This document shows positions 10,101 through 23,049 of a stretch of 64,000 bases of DNA, piece by piece. How positions within the stretch are numbered: the stretch's first letter is position 1; the number at the start of each line of letters is the position of its first letter. A program made the position numbers and the translations under genes. Where the stretch lies: NCBI GenBank assembly GCA_017591395.1, contig WEDG01008943.1:62001-126000 (forward strand). The letters are read 5' to 3'. The stretch comes from Schistocephalus solidus. Lineage: Eukaryota; Platyhelminthes; Cestoda; Diphyllobothriidea; Diphyllobothriidae. The notes under the pieces were generated by a model. It saw only the letters and a program-made list of their open reading frames with translations. It had not been told where the DNA came from and did no database searches.

Positions 10101-12179
10101 CAACAACAACAACTGGCCTGGAGAGACCGCTACCGGCATCTACTTGCAGAGTTTTTGTACGCTCTTCTACTCAGTAAAGCTTGTCCTACATAATCCATCT
10201 ACCCTGAATTCCGGTTTGAGAAACCTTGGTGTTGTCGACCTCACTACCTCTTTTGTACAAATCAGTTCAGTTCGGTTTTATTAATGGAAAGGTAGGCGAA
10301 TGCCTTTGAACTCCCTATTGGTTACAATAATGTCACACCTGAAAAAAACGGTACATTGATAACGTTGTAAAGAAAGTTAGCTGTAGAATTGCATGTAACT
10401 GTCGTGTACCTGTTTATATATATCAGTATCTTCATGTCCATCACGCCCGTCAGCATGCGTGGCTTACCCCTACTTACTTTGGTTATAGAAGGGCGCCAGT
10501 CCAAATAGACCACAGTTGGGTCAGCTTCACGATATTCTGGGCGATCAGTAGACAACTCGGCATTTCATATGTCTCACTTAGAGTTAACCCCTTATCCCCG
10601 GGGCTTTGATGTCGTTAAAGACGTTTTTGATATGTCTCATGTGGATGGTATGTGGCTTTGTATCTACCTTCCGCAACGCCATTGTGAGCTCGTGCATCAA
10701 CGTCTTCAGCTGTTGGTTGGTTGCATTTACATCGTTTCCAATGAAGTTGACAGATGACGCAGGGCTTCTTCCGTTAGGAATTAAAGCCTTTGGGTACGGT
10801 ACCTTGCAGCGAAGCGCTGAGTCAGGTCTGTGAGCATCTTCTATCCTTAATGGAGACGAAATGTACATACGACCAGTTAGTTGCCTCAAATAGGTTCTTT
10901 AAATGGAATTGATTTTTTTCGACGAATGGCCGTAGCTATCTGCTAACCCAGAAGACATCCCGGAAGTAACTGCCATTATTGAGCATGCCGCTTTTTTCAA
11001 TCTTTTCTGACTTCAAAAGCTTAAATCAACAAACCTTCCATGGACCCCTGTTCAGGTAATCTCCTCCCGCTGGTTGTGTGGGATCGCACATCGACTGCCT
11101 CTAATCGTTACGCCAATATACGTTCGCATGTTACAAAGTATGCACTTATTAAATGTCCTAGACGGCAACAGACCGTGGGTGGCTGATATCTCTCTCTCTC
11201 TCTCCCTATCTCCTTCTTTCTCGATGTGCCCTTCGCATATCCATCACCCGATTTCCGCTCATAATCACAACCTTTTTCTCTGTGTCAATCGGTCTTCTCG
11301 TCTTGTCGTTCGACCACGAGTCAGGTCTCTGCGAGTGCGTTGAGCGGCGCTTCCTGACTTCTGCATTCAAACGGCCTGCCAGATAAATTATTGTCTGTTG
11401 CCGCGTTGTATGCGACCCTGATTCCGATGACTGTACCCGCCGGCCTGACTCAAGTTGCTTGCAAGTTTGCTTGGCTGCTAACTGCTGCCTATGACTCAGA
11501 CGGTGACGTTTGAAACTTCCTGACCACGCGCACACCCGACTCAACTGGAGTCAGGGGAGACCGTGAGCAATGAATTCCCTCGAGAACGGTTGTGACTTGG
11601 TCGCTTCTATCTATGCCTTTGCGCGTATTTATAGGAGGGGTGAGGCATTTTGCACCATTAGTTGTGGTCCTTCACCCGTAAAACCTTTTCCATACTCGAT
11701 ACTTATTCACAGTTCAGGTGTAGGATATTTGACTTCGAGTCAGTGCTATCTTTCCTTTTCCTCATCTATCGGCCTCCGTAAAAGTAAGAGGCGGAGGAGT
11801 GTCTGTTGAAGTGCACTACTTTGATTTATCTTGTTGGCCAGGACAAATTGTACTGAGATTATTATTATTGTTATTACAGTAGTGGTGGTGGTGGCGGCGG
11901 CAACTGTGACGTGAGACACACTACCACAGAGACTTCCTTTTGCGAGCATGTGTGGGTGGCTGCATTAAACCGTTTTAAATACGTGTGGCATGCCTAGACG
12001 CGCAGTTTACCTTTGACGGCCTCCGCGTCCAACCTCATCATCAGTTGCTCGGCAGACCAGGATATTTAACTGGTACATAAAGATGGGAAAGAGGTTGTGA
12101 GGCCGACACTGCGTAATGCGTCCCCATGGAAAATTTGCAAATTATTCAATTGGATAAATCGGATGAGCTTGAGTTTATC
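10101..12179. other. Intergenic or intronic, no recognised gene
   Basis: This holds a short (TC)n run at 11190-11206 and AT-rich debris. A minus-strand frame at 10889-10584 (with CKVPYPKALIPNGRSP and QLKTLMHELTMAL) and another at 10555-10322 have protein-like composition but match nothing I know. They may be an old transposable-element remnant. Confidence 0.3.
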
Positions 12180-12445
12180 ACGACGCGGTTTGGAAGGATG
12201 CCAGTTGATGGACTAACTCAGTCCGCGTGTTAAGTATAGTGGAGTGATCGAAGGACTGAGATTCAGGCTGAAATGCGGTCTTTACGGCATTCTAATGCAT
12301 GTGAGATCCAGGCTGCCTTTACAGTCGCATGGTACATGTTTTGGGTCCAGGTCGCGTGTGGTGCGCGTATAACAGCCATCTAACACTGTCAGTAAACTGT
12401 CTCCGAGCTTACCTCCGATTGTCATGGCATAACCTTGCCACCAGA
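12180..12445 (+). repeat. Degenerate R copy
   Basis: It retains GGTTTGGAAGGATGCCAGTTGATGG-like and GACTGAGATTCAGGCTG-like blocks in R order. There is no LINE coding sequence next to it. Confidence 0.55.
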
Positions 12446-12639
12446 ACACGGTGAGTGAGGGAGTAGCGAGTGTAAGATATGCGTCATAAGTTTGTCTAAC
12501 CATGAATTATTTAGTCCGTGCACAAGTGCCCAGTGCTGTATTTACGCCGTGAGCATGCAGTGGACTTCGTCGCTCGCAACTCTCGGACTGGAAGTAGTTT
12601 TAAAATCTCACATTTCGGAAATTAAGACTATTAATTCCC

Positions 12640-13510
12640 TAAAATACCCTTTCCTCGTGTGAAAAAAAATAATTAAAAAGACATGCGTTGCTACAAAATT
12701 ATTACAGCAAGGAATATCTGTATTAATATTTTCTGTGAAGAAAAAAAGATTTGCAATTAGAAGCGCACGTAAAATAAATGACAAGATATAATACTATTTC
12801 AGTAGTCATTTTTTACCGAAAGAACCTCATTAAAAAGCCTGCCTTCTGCGGTGGCTGAAATATCTTAGGATTATGTCATGTAACAACCATTTTTACAACC
12901 CCACCTACGTAACTCTTTTCTAATTCAAAACATATTGTTGAATTTCAGTTTGAATTTCATCAGCTATGCTAGCTATTGTATTTTCTGTTGGACGAAGGTG
13001 CTCATGGATCACGTAACAGGACATGTTCGTTCTGTCGCTCTTTGGGGCTAAATCTAGGGTACTCTCGGCCTTCCAAATTAGTGCAAGAATATTCTTGTGC
13101 ATGACTTCTCCAAAATTGATTTGATTTATAAGACAATACAACTTAATGAAAAATGCAAACTACTTACGCGGTACCTTTTTACAGAGGGTGGTGTTTGCAG
13201 CTGACCGGAAAGAAGCCCTTTCAACAGGCGTTATCCAGTCGTGACCAAAATCTCTTTTAATTATGCTGCATTATAAGCGGTATAACAACAGCACCTAAGT
13301 AAACTTTGCTAATCAAAAACGCATTTTCGGAAAATGAACAATTACCACTGCTGTCGTGAATCGTGGACTTGCACACCCAATATAAACCCGAACCTTTCAA
13401 ATCCTCTACAATCGGTACTATTGCCTGCATCTTCTGGTTTTTACTTATTGTTCTATGCGGAAACTGCTTTATCCCACAAGTAAGTTCAGAAATATTTGAC
13501 ACCATTTAGA
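12640..13510 (+). repeat. F-family right-arm fragments (two)
   Basis: Two AT-rich segments (12640-13000 and 13250-13510) carry the F right-arm signature: TTACAACCCCACC-like, AATTC/AATCAAAA, then TTTCAG-TTGAATTTCAT-like. Both have lost the left arm. The small minus-strand ORFs inside are chance. Confidence 0.45.
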
Positions 13511-14084
13511 AGGCTGGTATATTTTAAATAGATTTGTTTGCTCGGTTTTGTTTTAATAATGAAGTTATCGAACCCCGCGCTGTTTGTGCCGTGGGCCTGA
13601 CGCGGTAAGTGCGTCGGAATTCATTTATTATCTACGAGCGTAAATCGTTGACTTACCTGCTCATGTCTCGCGAACCCACCACACGGATGCCTCTGCTTCT
13701 TCGCAGCGTCCGACATGACAAATCTGTCCTCTGATTTTTATCACGCTGACTGCCAATTTAGGAACCGCGGTGGTGCCGCTCTTTGCACTCAACGAGGTGA
13801 AAGCGTTTTGCAACCCATTTAACCCTGCCGTCGATTAGGCTGTCGACAGGTCCTAAAGAAAAGAAAAATGGCTAAGACCACAGCAACCAGTAATATAGCA
13901 TTCGATGAAGCTTCGCCCGACGTGCGGGCAATTTGCTGCGGGTTCAAGAGATTTCGGACACGTGGTATTTAATCCGGGAGAAAAACAAAATTATTTATCA
14001 TGAGGATCAATCAAGGACTGTGGTCGAAGATAATCTGCAAACAGTTGTACAGTCCCTTGCAATACATTTCAACCATTGCAAGTT
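13511..14084. other. No recognised feature
   Basis: Unique-looking, moderately AT-rich sequence. No exon, RNA or repeat match was seen. Confidence 0.3.
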
Positions 14085-14560
14085 GGTTATATCAGTTTGA
14101 CCGTCACGAACGACGATGTTCACTGTGGGCTGTAGAGCAGATGGGCGCAGGGACGAGGAATAGCGCGCGAATTATTTTATAGCGATGAGCGACTTTCGCA
14201 GCATCTGCCACACTCTCTCCCCTCTCCCCCAGCCACGCTTGGTGAATGGACGTGAACGGTACGATTGAGGTGAGCTCGAGCACAGTTACTGACAAAGATA
14301 AACAGTCCGTCTACGCGCACCACACACGCGCCTGTTCTGCGCACAAATGGACCAAAGTTTCACACAAACAATAAAAGGATGGTTCGAATCTCATCTGATT
14401 GCGAGCGCCATTTAGGCCACAATAAGAAGAGGCGTTACAGCCTCACCCAATTATCACCTCTCCTAGCAACCTTCCCGACGTGCGCCGCACCATGATAGGG
14501 CTCCCGTGTTGGCACAGATGCTCGCCCGCGTGGCCCGATGTAAGGAGCCATCTCAAATCG
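14085..14560 (-). repeat. Old R copy, inverted
   Basis: On the plus strand GTTTGACCGTCACGAACGACGA and GCAGCATCTGCCACACTCTC match the reverse complement of the R end. The remainder (14400-14540) matches the GGCCACATTAAGAAG and CAACCTTCC blocks. It is heavily diverged. Confidence 0.5.
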
Positions 14561-15014
14561 GTACAGATTAACTGTAGGAATGACAACTTAATTTGTATCT
14601 ACTAAGCCTCCCTGGTTCGTTACTCATCATGAATTTTATAGAGGCACTGCTGGAAGGAATCATTACTCAGAATGAGAAATGGCTCCAACACGATAATCGG
14701 AAGAGATCATGATGATGATGATTAACGGATTCCGGCAAAGTTCCAAACTATACTCAAAACCGAGTTTTCGCTGATTGTTTCTCAGGTAAATTCAAACGGA
14801 ACAGTTGATTCATTGTTTCAAGGATGTGCAAATATGCTTGTAGAGTTAGCCTTGAGGCAACGAGCACTGTCATTCGAACTGAGCTCGCTCTTTCTTCCTG
14901 ACTACGCTATATCACAATTCATAATTACCAGACCTCCGTAATCTAGGCTGTGAAAAATTGATGTGCCTTCCCTACACTACAGTCGCTTCACCGATTTAGA
15001 GCTAGAGTTGCCAG

Positions 15015-15150
15015 GTCGGCGTTATTGTTTGGATTTGGGGGTTGGGTGGAATTTGGGTTAGGGTTGGAGGTTTAAGACTTGTGTTAAGGTTACTGTTACA
15101 TATCAGTTTTCCTTAAAGTCTTACTGGTTAAGGTTTGAGGTTGCCCAGTA
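15015..15150 (+). repeat. Degenerate telomere-like tract, G-rich on plus strand
   Basis: A run of GGTT/GGGTT motifs (for example TTTGGGTTAGGGTTGGAGG), facing the CCCTAA tract at 15540-15600. Confidence 0.5.
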
Positions 15151-15489
15151 CAGACATGGCCATGGTTGGCGTTAGAATGGTTGATAACTACAGTTTTCCC
15201 AGTAGGGTTACAACTCCTACCTTTGTCGCTAAGAGGGAATAATGATCCAAAGATTCAGCAGAGACCACCTAAATTAAGCTCCCGAAATGGTTATTGGAGA
15301 CCCGGCTGTACCACCATCTCTCAAAGCCCCTCACTACAATTGTCGCCGATATCAAGAGAGTAATAAGTAGAGAATTACAAACTGCATGCTGGAGGTGATG
15401 GTGGTCGTCGCGACCAGAGCACATTTGAATGGGTGCAATTCCCTGGCCAAGCCAGCTGTTTCGCACATCCCAAACGGTAAGGTACAGAG

Positions 15490-15690
15490 TAGGGAGTCTT
15501 CACACTCTTGTGCAAAATTACAGGAATGGCAAATATTTTCGAGTCGTAACCTTAACCCTAATCCTTACCCTAACCCGCGCCATAACCCTAACCTTCACAC
15601 TAAACTTAATCTCCATGGCACTTAGCGCAACGTGTCAGGGATAGGGGGGTAGGGTTCCTATTCTCGTGTCTTACCTGCCAACCCGTCTAC
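15490..15690 (+). mobile_element. T-family element, copy A
   Basis: A CCTAACCCT-rich core (15545-15600) is followed by a CTCCATGGCACTTAG-like block and the T right end GGTTCCTATTCTCGTGTCTTACC. The left end is eroded. Confidence 0.5.
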
Positions 15691-17534
15691 ATGCATCTGA
15701 GGGGGTCGTTTTGTTCTCAAGGCCTGGATGACCTCGCTTTTTTGCCCAGTCCGAAAGCTGAGTCACCTCGACTCGGTATTTCTTGGTTGGGTGCACTTGC
15801 CACCATCTCCCTCCCACCCCTATCCGTCCCAGGCCCCCAGTGCTGGCTGCCTAAAAGCATAAATATGACGGCGCAACCGAGTGTCAAAATAAACCTTACA
15901 TAAACCCTAAACGCGTAAGTGCAGGTCGTCGCCTTCGTTACTTTGTGATCGCGGCGATGATGCGATGCAAACCAAAGGTATTGAAGCTGTTGGATGAGCC
16001 TTACACGTTCTAACATCGAGTATACAGTAAATTAACCTTCCCCTTCTCCAGTATTCGTAATCACGCCTTTTCCGATCGGCATTCCGGCTGCTCACCCCTT
16101 ATCACACTTGACTTGTTTTAACCTGTTTCGTACGACCCACAGCTTAGCCCCTCCGGCAGTAGTCTCCTTCACAAGTCTTCATCCATTGATAACTTATTAA
16201 CTCCAGGTTGTTTAATGTCTGCCATTGTCCCACACTGTACATCACTTGACATGTTTAGATTGAAGACCGTTTACGGCGGAACAGGGTGCCCCGAAGTTTT
16301 ATCATGGTCTTACCTACGGCCTCTTTCGGTATTTTCCCAGTATTACAATCCTCTGAACGCCGAAACGCCGTTCTTTTATTGTACTGCTGTTAGTGCAGCA
16401 TGCAAAACCTGTTTCTTTGTGTCCCCGTCTGTGCCGGGCCTGTCCGTCAAGGCCAGTCGGAGACACCCCCGGCACACTAGACTGACGCGTTCAAGCCTAC
16501 CCTGTCGCCCCGGTCCCTACGCAGAACCACATGTACTCGTCCAATCACAAGCGGGCCGACTATACACTGCGCTTGTGCGACAATAAAAACACACGCACAT
16601 GTCCTCCTGACACAGTTCCCGGGCTCTAAACTACACCTTGAGCTGGAAACATGACAATAGACACCCCAACCAGTACTGGGTACCAATGCCACCGTCCTCT
16701 CGCCGTAAAGGTGCGTCTGGGCGCACGAACTGGCTGACGCGCCCGGAAAAACCGCACACACGCACGCATGACGATGCGTCACTCACTGGCGGACGGGCGG
16801 GAACAGAAGAAGGCGCAGAAACGTAGGCGCAACGAGAAGGGGGAGGGGACCACCACTGGCAGTGAGGAGGGACTACCGTGTATCGCCCCGGTATGTGGCA
16901 CATGCAAGCCAACACTGTGGTCACCGTAGTGAGAAGGGTTGGCACGTAGACCTGGGGCACAATTGACATATACTGCTTTGGACGTGGAGGGCCGAAGCAC
17001 GCCTATCTGATACTGAATACGGGGGGGGGCAAGTGATGCTGGGGTGGCTTTTTTAGCGGTGCAGGACATGGAACATAACTGTCGACTGACTACGCAGGAC
17101 CTACATCAGTCGACTGCAATAGTAAGCGGTCGTGAGATTAGAAGGCGCAAAATATGCCATTATGCGGGACCAGCGTACACACTGAAGGCGCAGTTCAAAT
17201 CCCTCTGCACGGTGCGGGCGAGTCCTCCTGATTGGGACTGTTATCGCATCGCCTTCGCCCTCAGCCCACAAACGGGCGATGTCGGTGGCGTCCTATGCGA
17301 AATTTGCGAGAAGTTGACTGGAAGTACCTCGGTTAGGTAGGATAACTCCGTGATTATGCTGACTTCAGAACTGACGTCAGCTGGCAGCAGCTTAAAGTGA
17401 GACTGGTATTTATGATAAGAGAGACCATTGGAGCCTGGGAACCGTTTTTTTCTTCTGCTTCTGAGCTTTCGAATCCGCACATCAGTCTATGGTCAGCAGT
17501 GACAACAGCAACACCAGAAGAAGAGACAGTTATA
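15691..17534. other. No recognised gene
   Basis: Several frames of 60-125 codons on both strands (16215-16586 +, 17044-17340 +) have no family signature, no convincing splice context and biased composition. I treat them as chance. Confidence 0.3.
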
Positions 17535-17860
17535 AGGGGCCATTCGCCCATAAAAGAGCAGGCCTGGAGGTGACTACGCAGGGCTCTGTGTGCGGGCGGC
17601 AGTTCTACACATCGACTGACCTGGTTCTCACCCAAGTCCCAGGTCTAAATTGCTTCTCTGTTTTCTTGTTTCCAATAATGGTATTTATCCTTGTGACTGC
17701 GAATTCGAATTTACTATCTGTTTCAAAGGTGTTGGCAGTCAATGGCGATAAATCGTCGCTCCACCTCACAGCCAGCTTATGCTCATGTTTGCGCGATCCC
17801 AAAACACGTTTAGTCTGCTTTGAGTAATAACAAGGACAGTTTAGGCACGAGATACAACGT
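17535..17860 (-). pseudogene. Penelope-like element: GIY-YIG endonuclease remnant
   Basis: The minus-strand frame reads RCISCLNCPCYYSKQTKRVL, then SRKHEHKLAVR, LSPLTANTFETDSKFEF and GNKKTEKQF. This matches the Cys-containing GIY-YIG domain of flatworm Penelope-like retroelements (C..CP.YY..QTKR, EH.LAVRR.D..S....HT.E.GH.F.F). After a frameshift, VSRCVELPPAHRALRSHL fits the family's short C-terminal tail. The upstream RT is absent, which fits a truncated or deleted copy. The match is by recalled family pattern only. Confidence 0.6.
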
Positions 17861-18109
17861 ACCACATTAGAATGCTGCCTAGACTCGTCTTGGATGAGAC
17901 CTAAGTCAATCGACATATCGACCTTGGCGACACTGGTCGTTGCTTAGCCTACGATCCCTATAAATGTTTCACCAAGTGCTCAGTGATTGCATTCCGGGAT
18001 ATGCTCATACCGTTGTGCCTTGGTGCTCACTCTCGAGGGGCAACAGCAGCTGCACAGCGGCTAGTAGCATAGGTAAATAGCATTACCGACAAAGACACTG
18101 GAGACTGGA

Positions 18110-18245
18110 GTGGTTATTTTTGGGTTATTGGTTTTCATCAGCCAGCCATACCCAACACTGAGGTCCAAACCTGCGCCCTGGTGGTTAGAAGTTAAACGCC
18201 TCAAACATTGAGCCATGAGCTCGTCAGCCCTGTCGATTAGCGATC
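18110..18245 (-). mobile_element. tRNA-derived SINE (S family), inverted
   Basis: Read on the minus strand, an A-box-like ATGGCTCAATG and a B-box-like CAGGTTTGGACCTC are followed by the S body TATGGCTGGCTGATGA. It lies about 80 bases from another S copy in the opposite orientation. Confidence 0.55.
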
Positions 18246-18324
18246 GGATACATTAGCAGTGGCAAGCGTCCCACTAACACTGTAAATACACCCGATTGCA
18301 ACTGACAGGATAATGAGCTTGTTG

Positions 18325-18500
18325 CTCAGTGGCGTTGGAGTTTTAACCGACAGCTTGCAGGTTCGAGCCACGAGTGCTTGCAACACCTGCAATTGTATAT
18401 GGCTGGCTGATGAAGGCTAAAAATCCAGAAATGACTGTTCGAGCTTCCCTTGTCTTGTTCTTTAATGCTAGTGTGCCCCTAAAATTTTCACTTGTCCTGT
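18325..18500 (+). mobile_element. tRNA-derived SINE (S family)
   Basis: The head is GTTGCTCAGTGGCGTTGGAG (A box) with GCAGGTTCGAGCCACG (B box). The body is TATGGCTGGCTGATGAAGGC, AAATCCAGAAATG and TTCCCTTGTCTTG. The two boxes are separated as in a tRNA, consistent with Pol III transcription. Confidence 0.65.
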
Positions 18501-19735
18501 TGCTGTTGTAAGCTATGACGAGAAACCTATTGCACCGCTTCGACAGCTCCACCGGTCTCCGCTCTTCTCCTTTTTGACTATTTATATTCTGCATACGCCC
18601 AGCGCATCGGTTTTCCGTTGGCAGCTTACCTCTCCTAGGCGCTAACCAATGAAGGAGTCACGTTATGAGTTTCAAGAACAACCTATCAAGCAGGTAGACT
18701 TTTTAGTGAAAATAATTGGATCCGAGGGCTTGAAAGAAATCTGCTTCCTTTCTAAAAGTGTCTCCAGGCGAGCCAAGGTTGATTGCAGTAGCGAATTGCA
18801 TTTAAATGACTTCCTCAAGGAAACAATGCAGAGTTCTAAAAACACTTCCCAGTAAATTTGTTTATCCTCAGTCTCGTTGATATCATGACAGTCTTAGCAT
18901 AGAAAGTAGATTTCCATTGGTGAGAAGTGCGTCTTTGACGGTGCCCTCTGGTCAAAGGGTTGCAGGTAGTTCCTACTCTTAAAACTTCGCTCGGAGATCT
19001 GCGATGAACATGGTAAAGCCAGCTGTTGCTTATTAAGTTCGACGAACAAAGTAGCACGCCTCCCCCCTACACGCCTGGAGGACGCACTACGAGGGAGATT
19101 AAGTATCGGCTAGCCATTTAAACCCCTAAAAGAACTTCAGAATGGCACAACACTCTTAGCAAATACTTTTCCTCTATTGCCAGTAAATAATTTCAATTTT
19201 TTTAAGGAAAATTCAAGAAATATTTGTCAGCTTCATCATTTAACGCTAGGGCTTGGAGTTAACGCACTCCATCTCTTCGTGTGTGGTGCAGGAGAATGAT
19301 CTCAATAGCATGATGTTTCCCAGCGTCTTGGTAAAATCAGAAGGCAGTTTGGCGGACGATGGTTTACCATAATTTGTAATCGATCAACTTATCGAAGGCA
19401 CATGATCCGTTCATGAGACAGTGACTCATAGGTGGAGGGGAATGCGTCGGTGCTTAAAAAAGTCAGGATCAGCGAAAGGGAAGGCAATGGGACGGTAAGA
19501 GTGCAGTCACTCGCACGCTGACTAAAACTCTGCCGTGGAAAGGCAAACAAGTTATGTAACAGACGAGCGGTAGGAGCTCGGGAACCATACTTCCATGGAA
19601 ATATGGACTTTTTTCTCACACGCGCAGCCTTTGCCTCTTACACAACGTAACGCACCGCAACTTGGACTGGGCTGCTTGAATTAAGTGAATGACTTTGGCG
19701 CGGACCCAGGATGATAATGGTTTGATCGTGTATTC
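18501..19735. other. No recognised gene
   Basis: AT-rich sequence with short frames only (for example 19619-19389 minus). No domain or repeat was recognised. Confidence 0.3.
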
Positions 19736-19855
19736 AGCAATCTATGAGGCCAACCGGATCGCCACCGCCAAGGCCAAAAGAGCGGCACGAAAGTCACCAG
19801 CGCCCAGGACCAACACCGTCAATGCCCAAGCCCTGCCAACATGCCCGTGCTGCCC
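19736..19855 (+). mobile_element. LINE C-terminal microfragment
   Basis: Encodes [19 protein letters not shown] and the start of the first finger (LPTCP), matching 5310-5420 of copy 1. It stops 150 bases before copy 4, which begins much further 5' in element order, so the order is scrambled. Confidence 0.75.
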
Positions 19856-20004
19856 GTGCGATCTATTGAATATAGTGGAACGACTCCCACTCCAGCTGGA
19901 TCATTCTTACGCGTGATACCACGTTCTCTTATATTATTGTATCCCTTTTTCGATTCTATGCACTTCTTTGTTGTAACACAACTTCCTTTTTTGTTTGCGT
20001 GTGG

Positions 20005-22950
20005 AGGAACTGCATGCTGCAGATGATAATGCTACCGTGGAGACACGATGGTGTCAACTGCGAAATGTCATCGAGGCCACCGCCCTTGAAGTCCTCGGAC
20101 GCGCACGCCGTCAACACCAGGACTGGTTTGATGACAATGACGCCGACATCAGAAACTTACTCGTCGAGAAGAATGGAATACACAAAGCCTACATGGACCT
20201 TCGGACTGACGTTGCGGGAGATGCAGTATGCCTGGATGATCCGAAAGGCTGAGGAAATCCAGGGGTACGCGGACCGCAATGAAATGAAAATCTTTTTCAA
20301 AGCAATCAAGGCCATCTACGGCCCGTGTATCAAGCGGACCGCACCGCTGCTCAGCTCTGACGGCACAACACTGCTGACAGAGAAATCGCAAATTCTGAGG
20401 CGCTGGGCCGAGCACTTCAGAAGTGTCCTTAGTTGCTCATCAGCCATCTCCGATGCTGCCATTGACCGGCTCCCTCAAATGGACACGAACAATGACCTGG
20501 ATCTGCCACTTTCCCTACCAGAAACCATCTGGGCCGTGCAGCAGATTTCCAGCGGTAAAGCACCGGGATCCGACGCAATCCCACTGGAAGTCTACGAGCA
20601 CGGTGGGCCCCGGCTGATGGCAGAACTCATAACACTCTTCCAGGAAATGTGGCGCCAAGGACAAGTTCCTCAGGATTTGAAGGGCACGACCATCGTATAT
20701 GGATACAAGCGGAAGGGGAACCGGCAACTCTGGGATAATCACAGAGGCATCTCGTTGCTCAACATCGCCGAGAAGATCTTCGCCCGTATCCTTCTCAATC
20801 GTCTAAACGGTCACCTAGAGCAGGGCCTGCGCCCGGAAGGCCAATGTGGCTTCCGGCTACAATAGAAGTGCCAGGAGATGCGAACTCACCTTTACACTAC
20901 CTTCTTGGATCTAACGAAAGCCTTTGACACGGAGAATCATGAGGGACTGCGGACAGTCATGCAGAAATTCGGCTGTCATGAGCGGTTCCTACACTGGTGC
21001 GTCAGCCTCATGACGGGATGACGGCGCGCATCACTGACAACGGGACGATATCCGAAGCATTCGCAGTGACCAACGGAGTGAAGCAGGGCTGCATATTGGC
21101 TCCCACCCTGTTCAGTCTCATGTTCTCGGCTATGCTGATGGACGCCTACCGTGATGAGCAGCCTGGGATCCGCATCGCCTACAGAACTGACGGGCACCTT
21201 CTCAACAGTCGGCGTATGCAGGCTTCAACGCGCGTGTCTACGACTACAGTCCATGACTTGCTCTTCGCGGACGACTGCGCCCTTAATACCGTGAAGGAGG
21301 AGGACATGCAAAGAAGTATGGACCTCTTCGCCGCACGCTGCGCCGATTTTGGATTAACAATCAGTATAGACAAAACGGTTGTCATGCACCAGCCGCCACC
21401 CGGCGCAGAATACAATGCTCCCCGAATCAATGTCAACGGTGCTCAACTCAAAAATGTGGAAACCTTCGCTTATCTAGGAAGCACGCTGTCGCGCAACATG
21501 AGAATCGATGACAAGGTTGCCCAACGGATCTCCAAAGCTAGTCAGGCCTTCGGCCGGCTGCAGGCCTCCATGTGGAATCGCCACGGTATTCACCTGAACA
21601 CCAAACTGAAGATGTACAAGGCCGTCGTCTTGACGACACTCCTTTACGGAGCGGAGACCTGGACCGTCTACTCAAACCAAACCAGGAAGCTGAATCACTT
21701 CCATCTTAGCTGCCTCCGCAGAATATTGAAGCTGAGATGGCAAGAGAGGATCCCGGACATGGAAGTCCTGGAGCGGACCGGAATCCTCAGCATCCACGCC
21801 ATGCTGAGGCAAGTGCAACTGCGATGGAGCGGTCACCTGGTTAGAATAAACGACGAGCGACTACCCAAACGACTTTTGTATGGAGATTTCGTTACGGGTG
21901 TTTGCCGACAGGGAGGTCAAAAAACTACGCTACAAGGACACTTTGAAGAAATAACTGAAGCAACTGCAGATCAACCCGGCGACCTGGGAGGACCTCGCCC
22001 AGGATAGATCGGCATGGAGAAGATCAGTGAAGACTGGTTCAGAAATCTATGAGGCCAACCGGATCGCCGCCGTCAAGGCCAAAGAGTGGCACGAAAGTCA
22101 CCAGCGCCTCGGACCAACATCGTCGATGCCCAGGCCCTGCCAACATGCCCGCGCTGTCAACGCATCTTCCGCGCGCGAATTGGCCGTGTTGGACATCTTC
22201 GGACGCAATGCACCAACAATCCGACAACTCCAACATCTACGTCAAATTCTGCCAACCCTCCTTCAGACTCCCCCCACCCTCACTCCTGGCATCAATTCCA
22301 TTACTCCCACCATCATAAAGACCACATCCCTCTACTCATCACCTGTTATCCCCACCACCGCAACCACCACTGCCTTCGCCTTCACTACCACCACCAATAA
22401 TATCAGCGATGGGGACTCTCTCCTAAACTGTCCTCAATGTGACCGCGCGCATCGACCTGGTCGGTCACTTGCGAATCCATCGTACAGAGACTGGTGAACC
22501 AGTGCCTGGAGCTCCAACACATAGCAGAGATCGCCCCCTCCACTGCCCTCACTGTCCTCGCGCATTCACTCATCGCATGAGCCTATTCGGTCACATGCGC
22601 ATCCATGACAGCGGAATTCACCGCAATGCCAACAACACCGATACATCATGCACACCCTCCGCTCCTGCCATTCTTACCACCACTGCCACCCCCACTACCA
22701 TGAATGACATCCCCCCAGCCTCTACCGATTTCTCCTGCCCACACTGCGCCCGAAACTTCAACTAATGCATCAGCCTAGTCGGTCACCTGCAAATCCATCG
22801 CACGGAGGCTGGTGAACCAGTTCCTGGGGCTCCGACATTCAGTCGCCGCGCCCGCCTCCACTGCCCTCACTGCTCCCGCACGTTAACACACCGCATTGGT
22901 CTATTAGGACACATGCGCCTCCACGACAACCTCCGGTAAACAACCGGAGG
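20005..22950 (+). pseudogene. LINE copy 4: RT and zinc-finger pseudogene
   Basis: The frame 19999-20865 holds EEIQGYADRNEMK, APLLSSDGTTLL, SSGKAPGSDAIP and NHRGISLLNIAEKIF. It ends at TAG where other copies have GAG, just after an in-frame 14-codon loss (RHRGTTDMIF region). Motif A (LTKAFDTEN) follows, then the 336-codon frame 20997-22007 with [27 protein letters not shown] and [22 protein letters not shown] frameshift occurs near 21921. Fingers are scattered over three frames (22086-22765 and beyond): [16 protein letters not shown] and CPHCARNF, with a TAA in NFN* near 22763. Confidence 0.83.
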
Positions 22951-23049
22951 CTAAGCCACATCATTGCACACCATCTTAACTAATACAAAGACGACACCCT
23001 CACAATCATCATAATGTACCTGCTATAATCACGGTTTCCTAGAAACCGT

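Noticed and set aside
16215..16586. 123-codon plus-strand gene.
   Set aside because: No domain, no splice context, and overlapping frames of equal length on the other strand.
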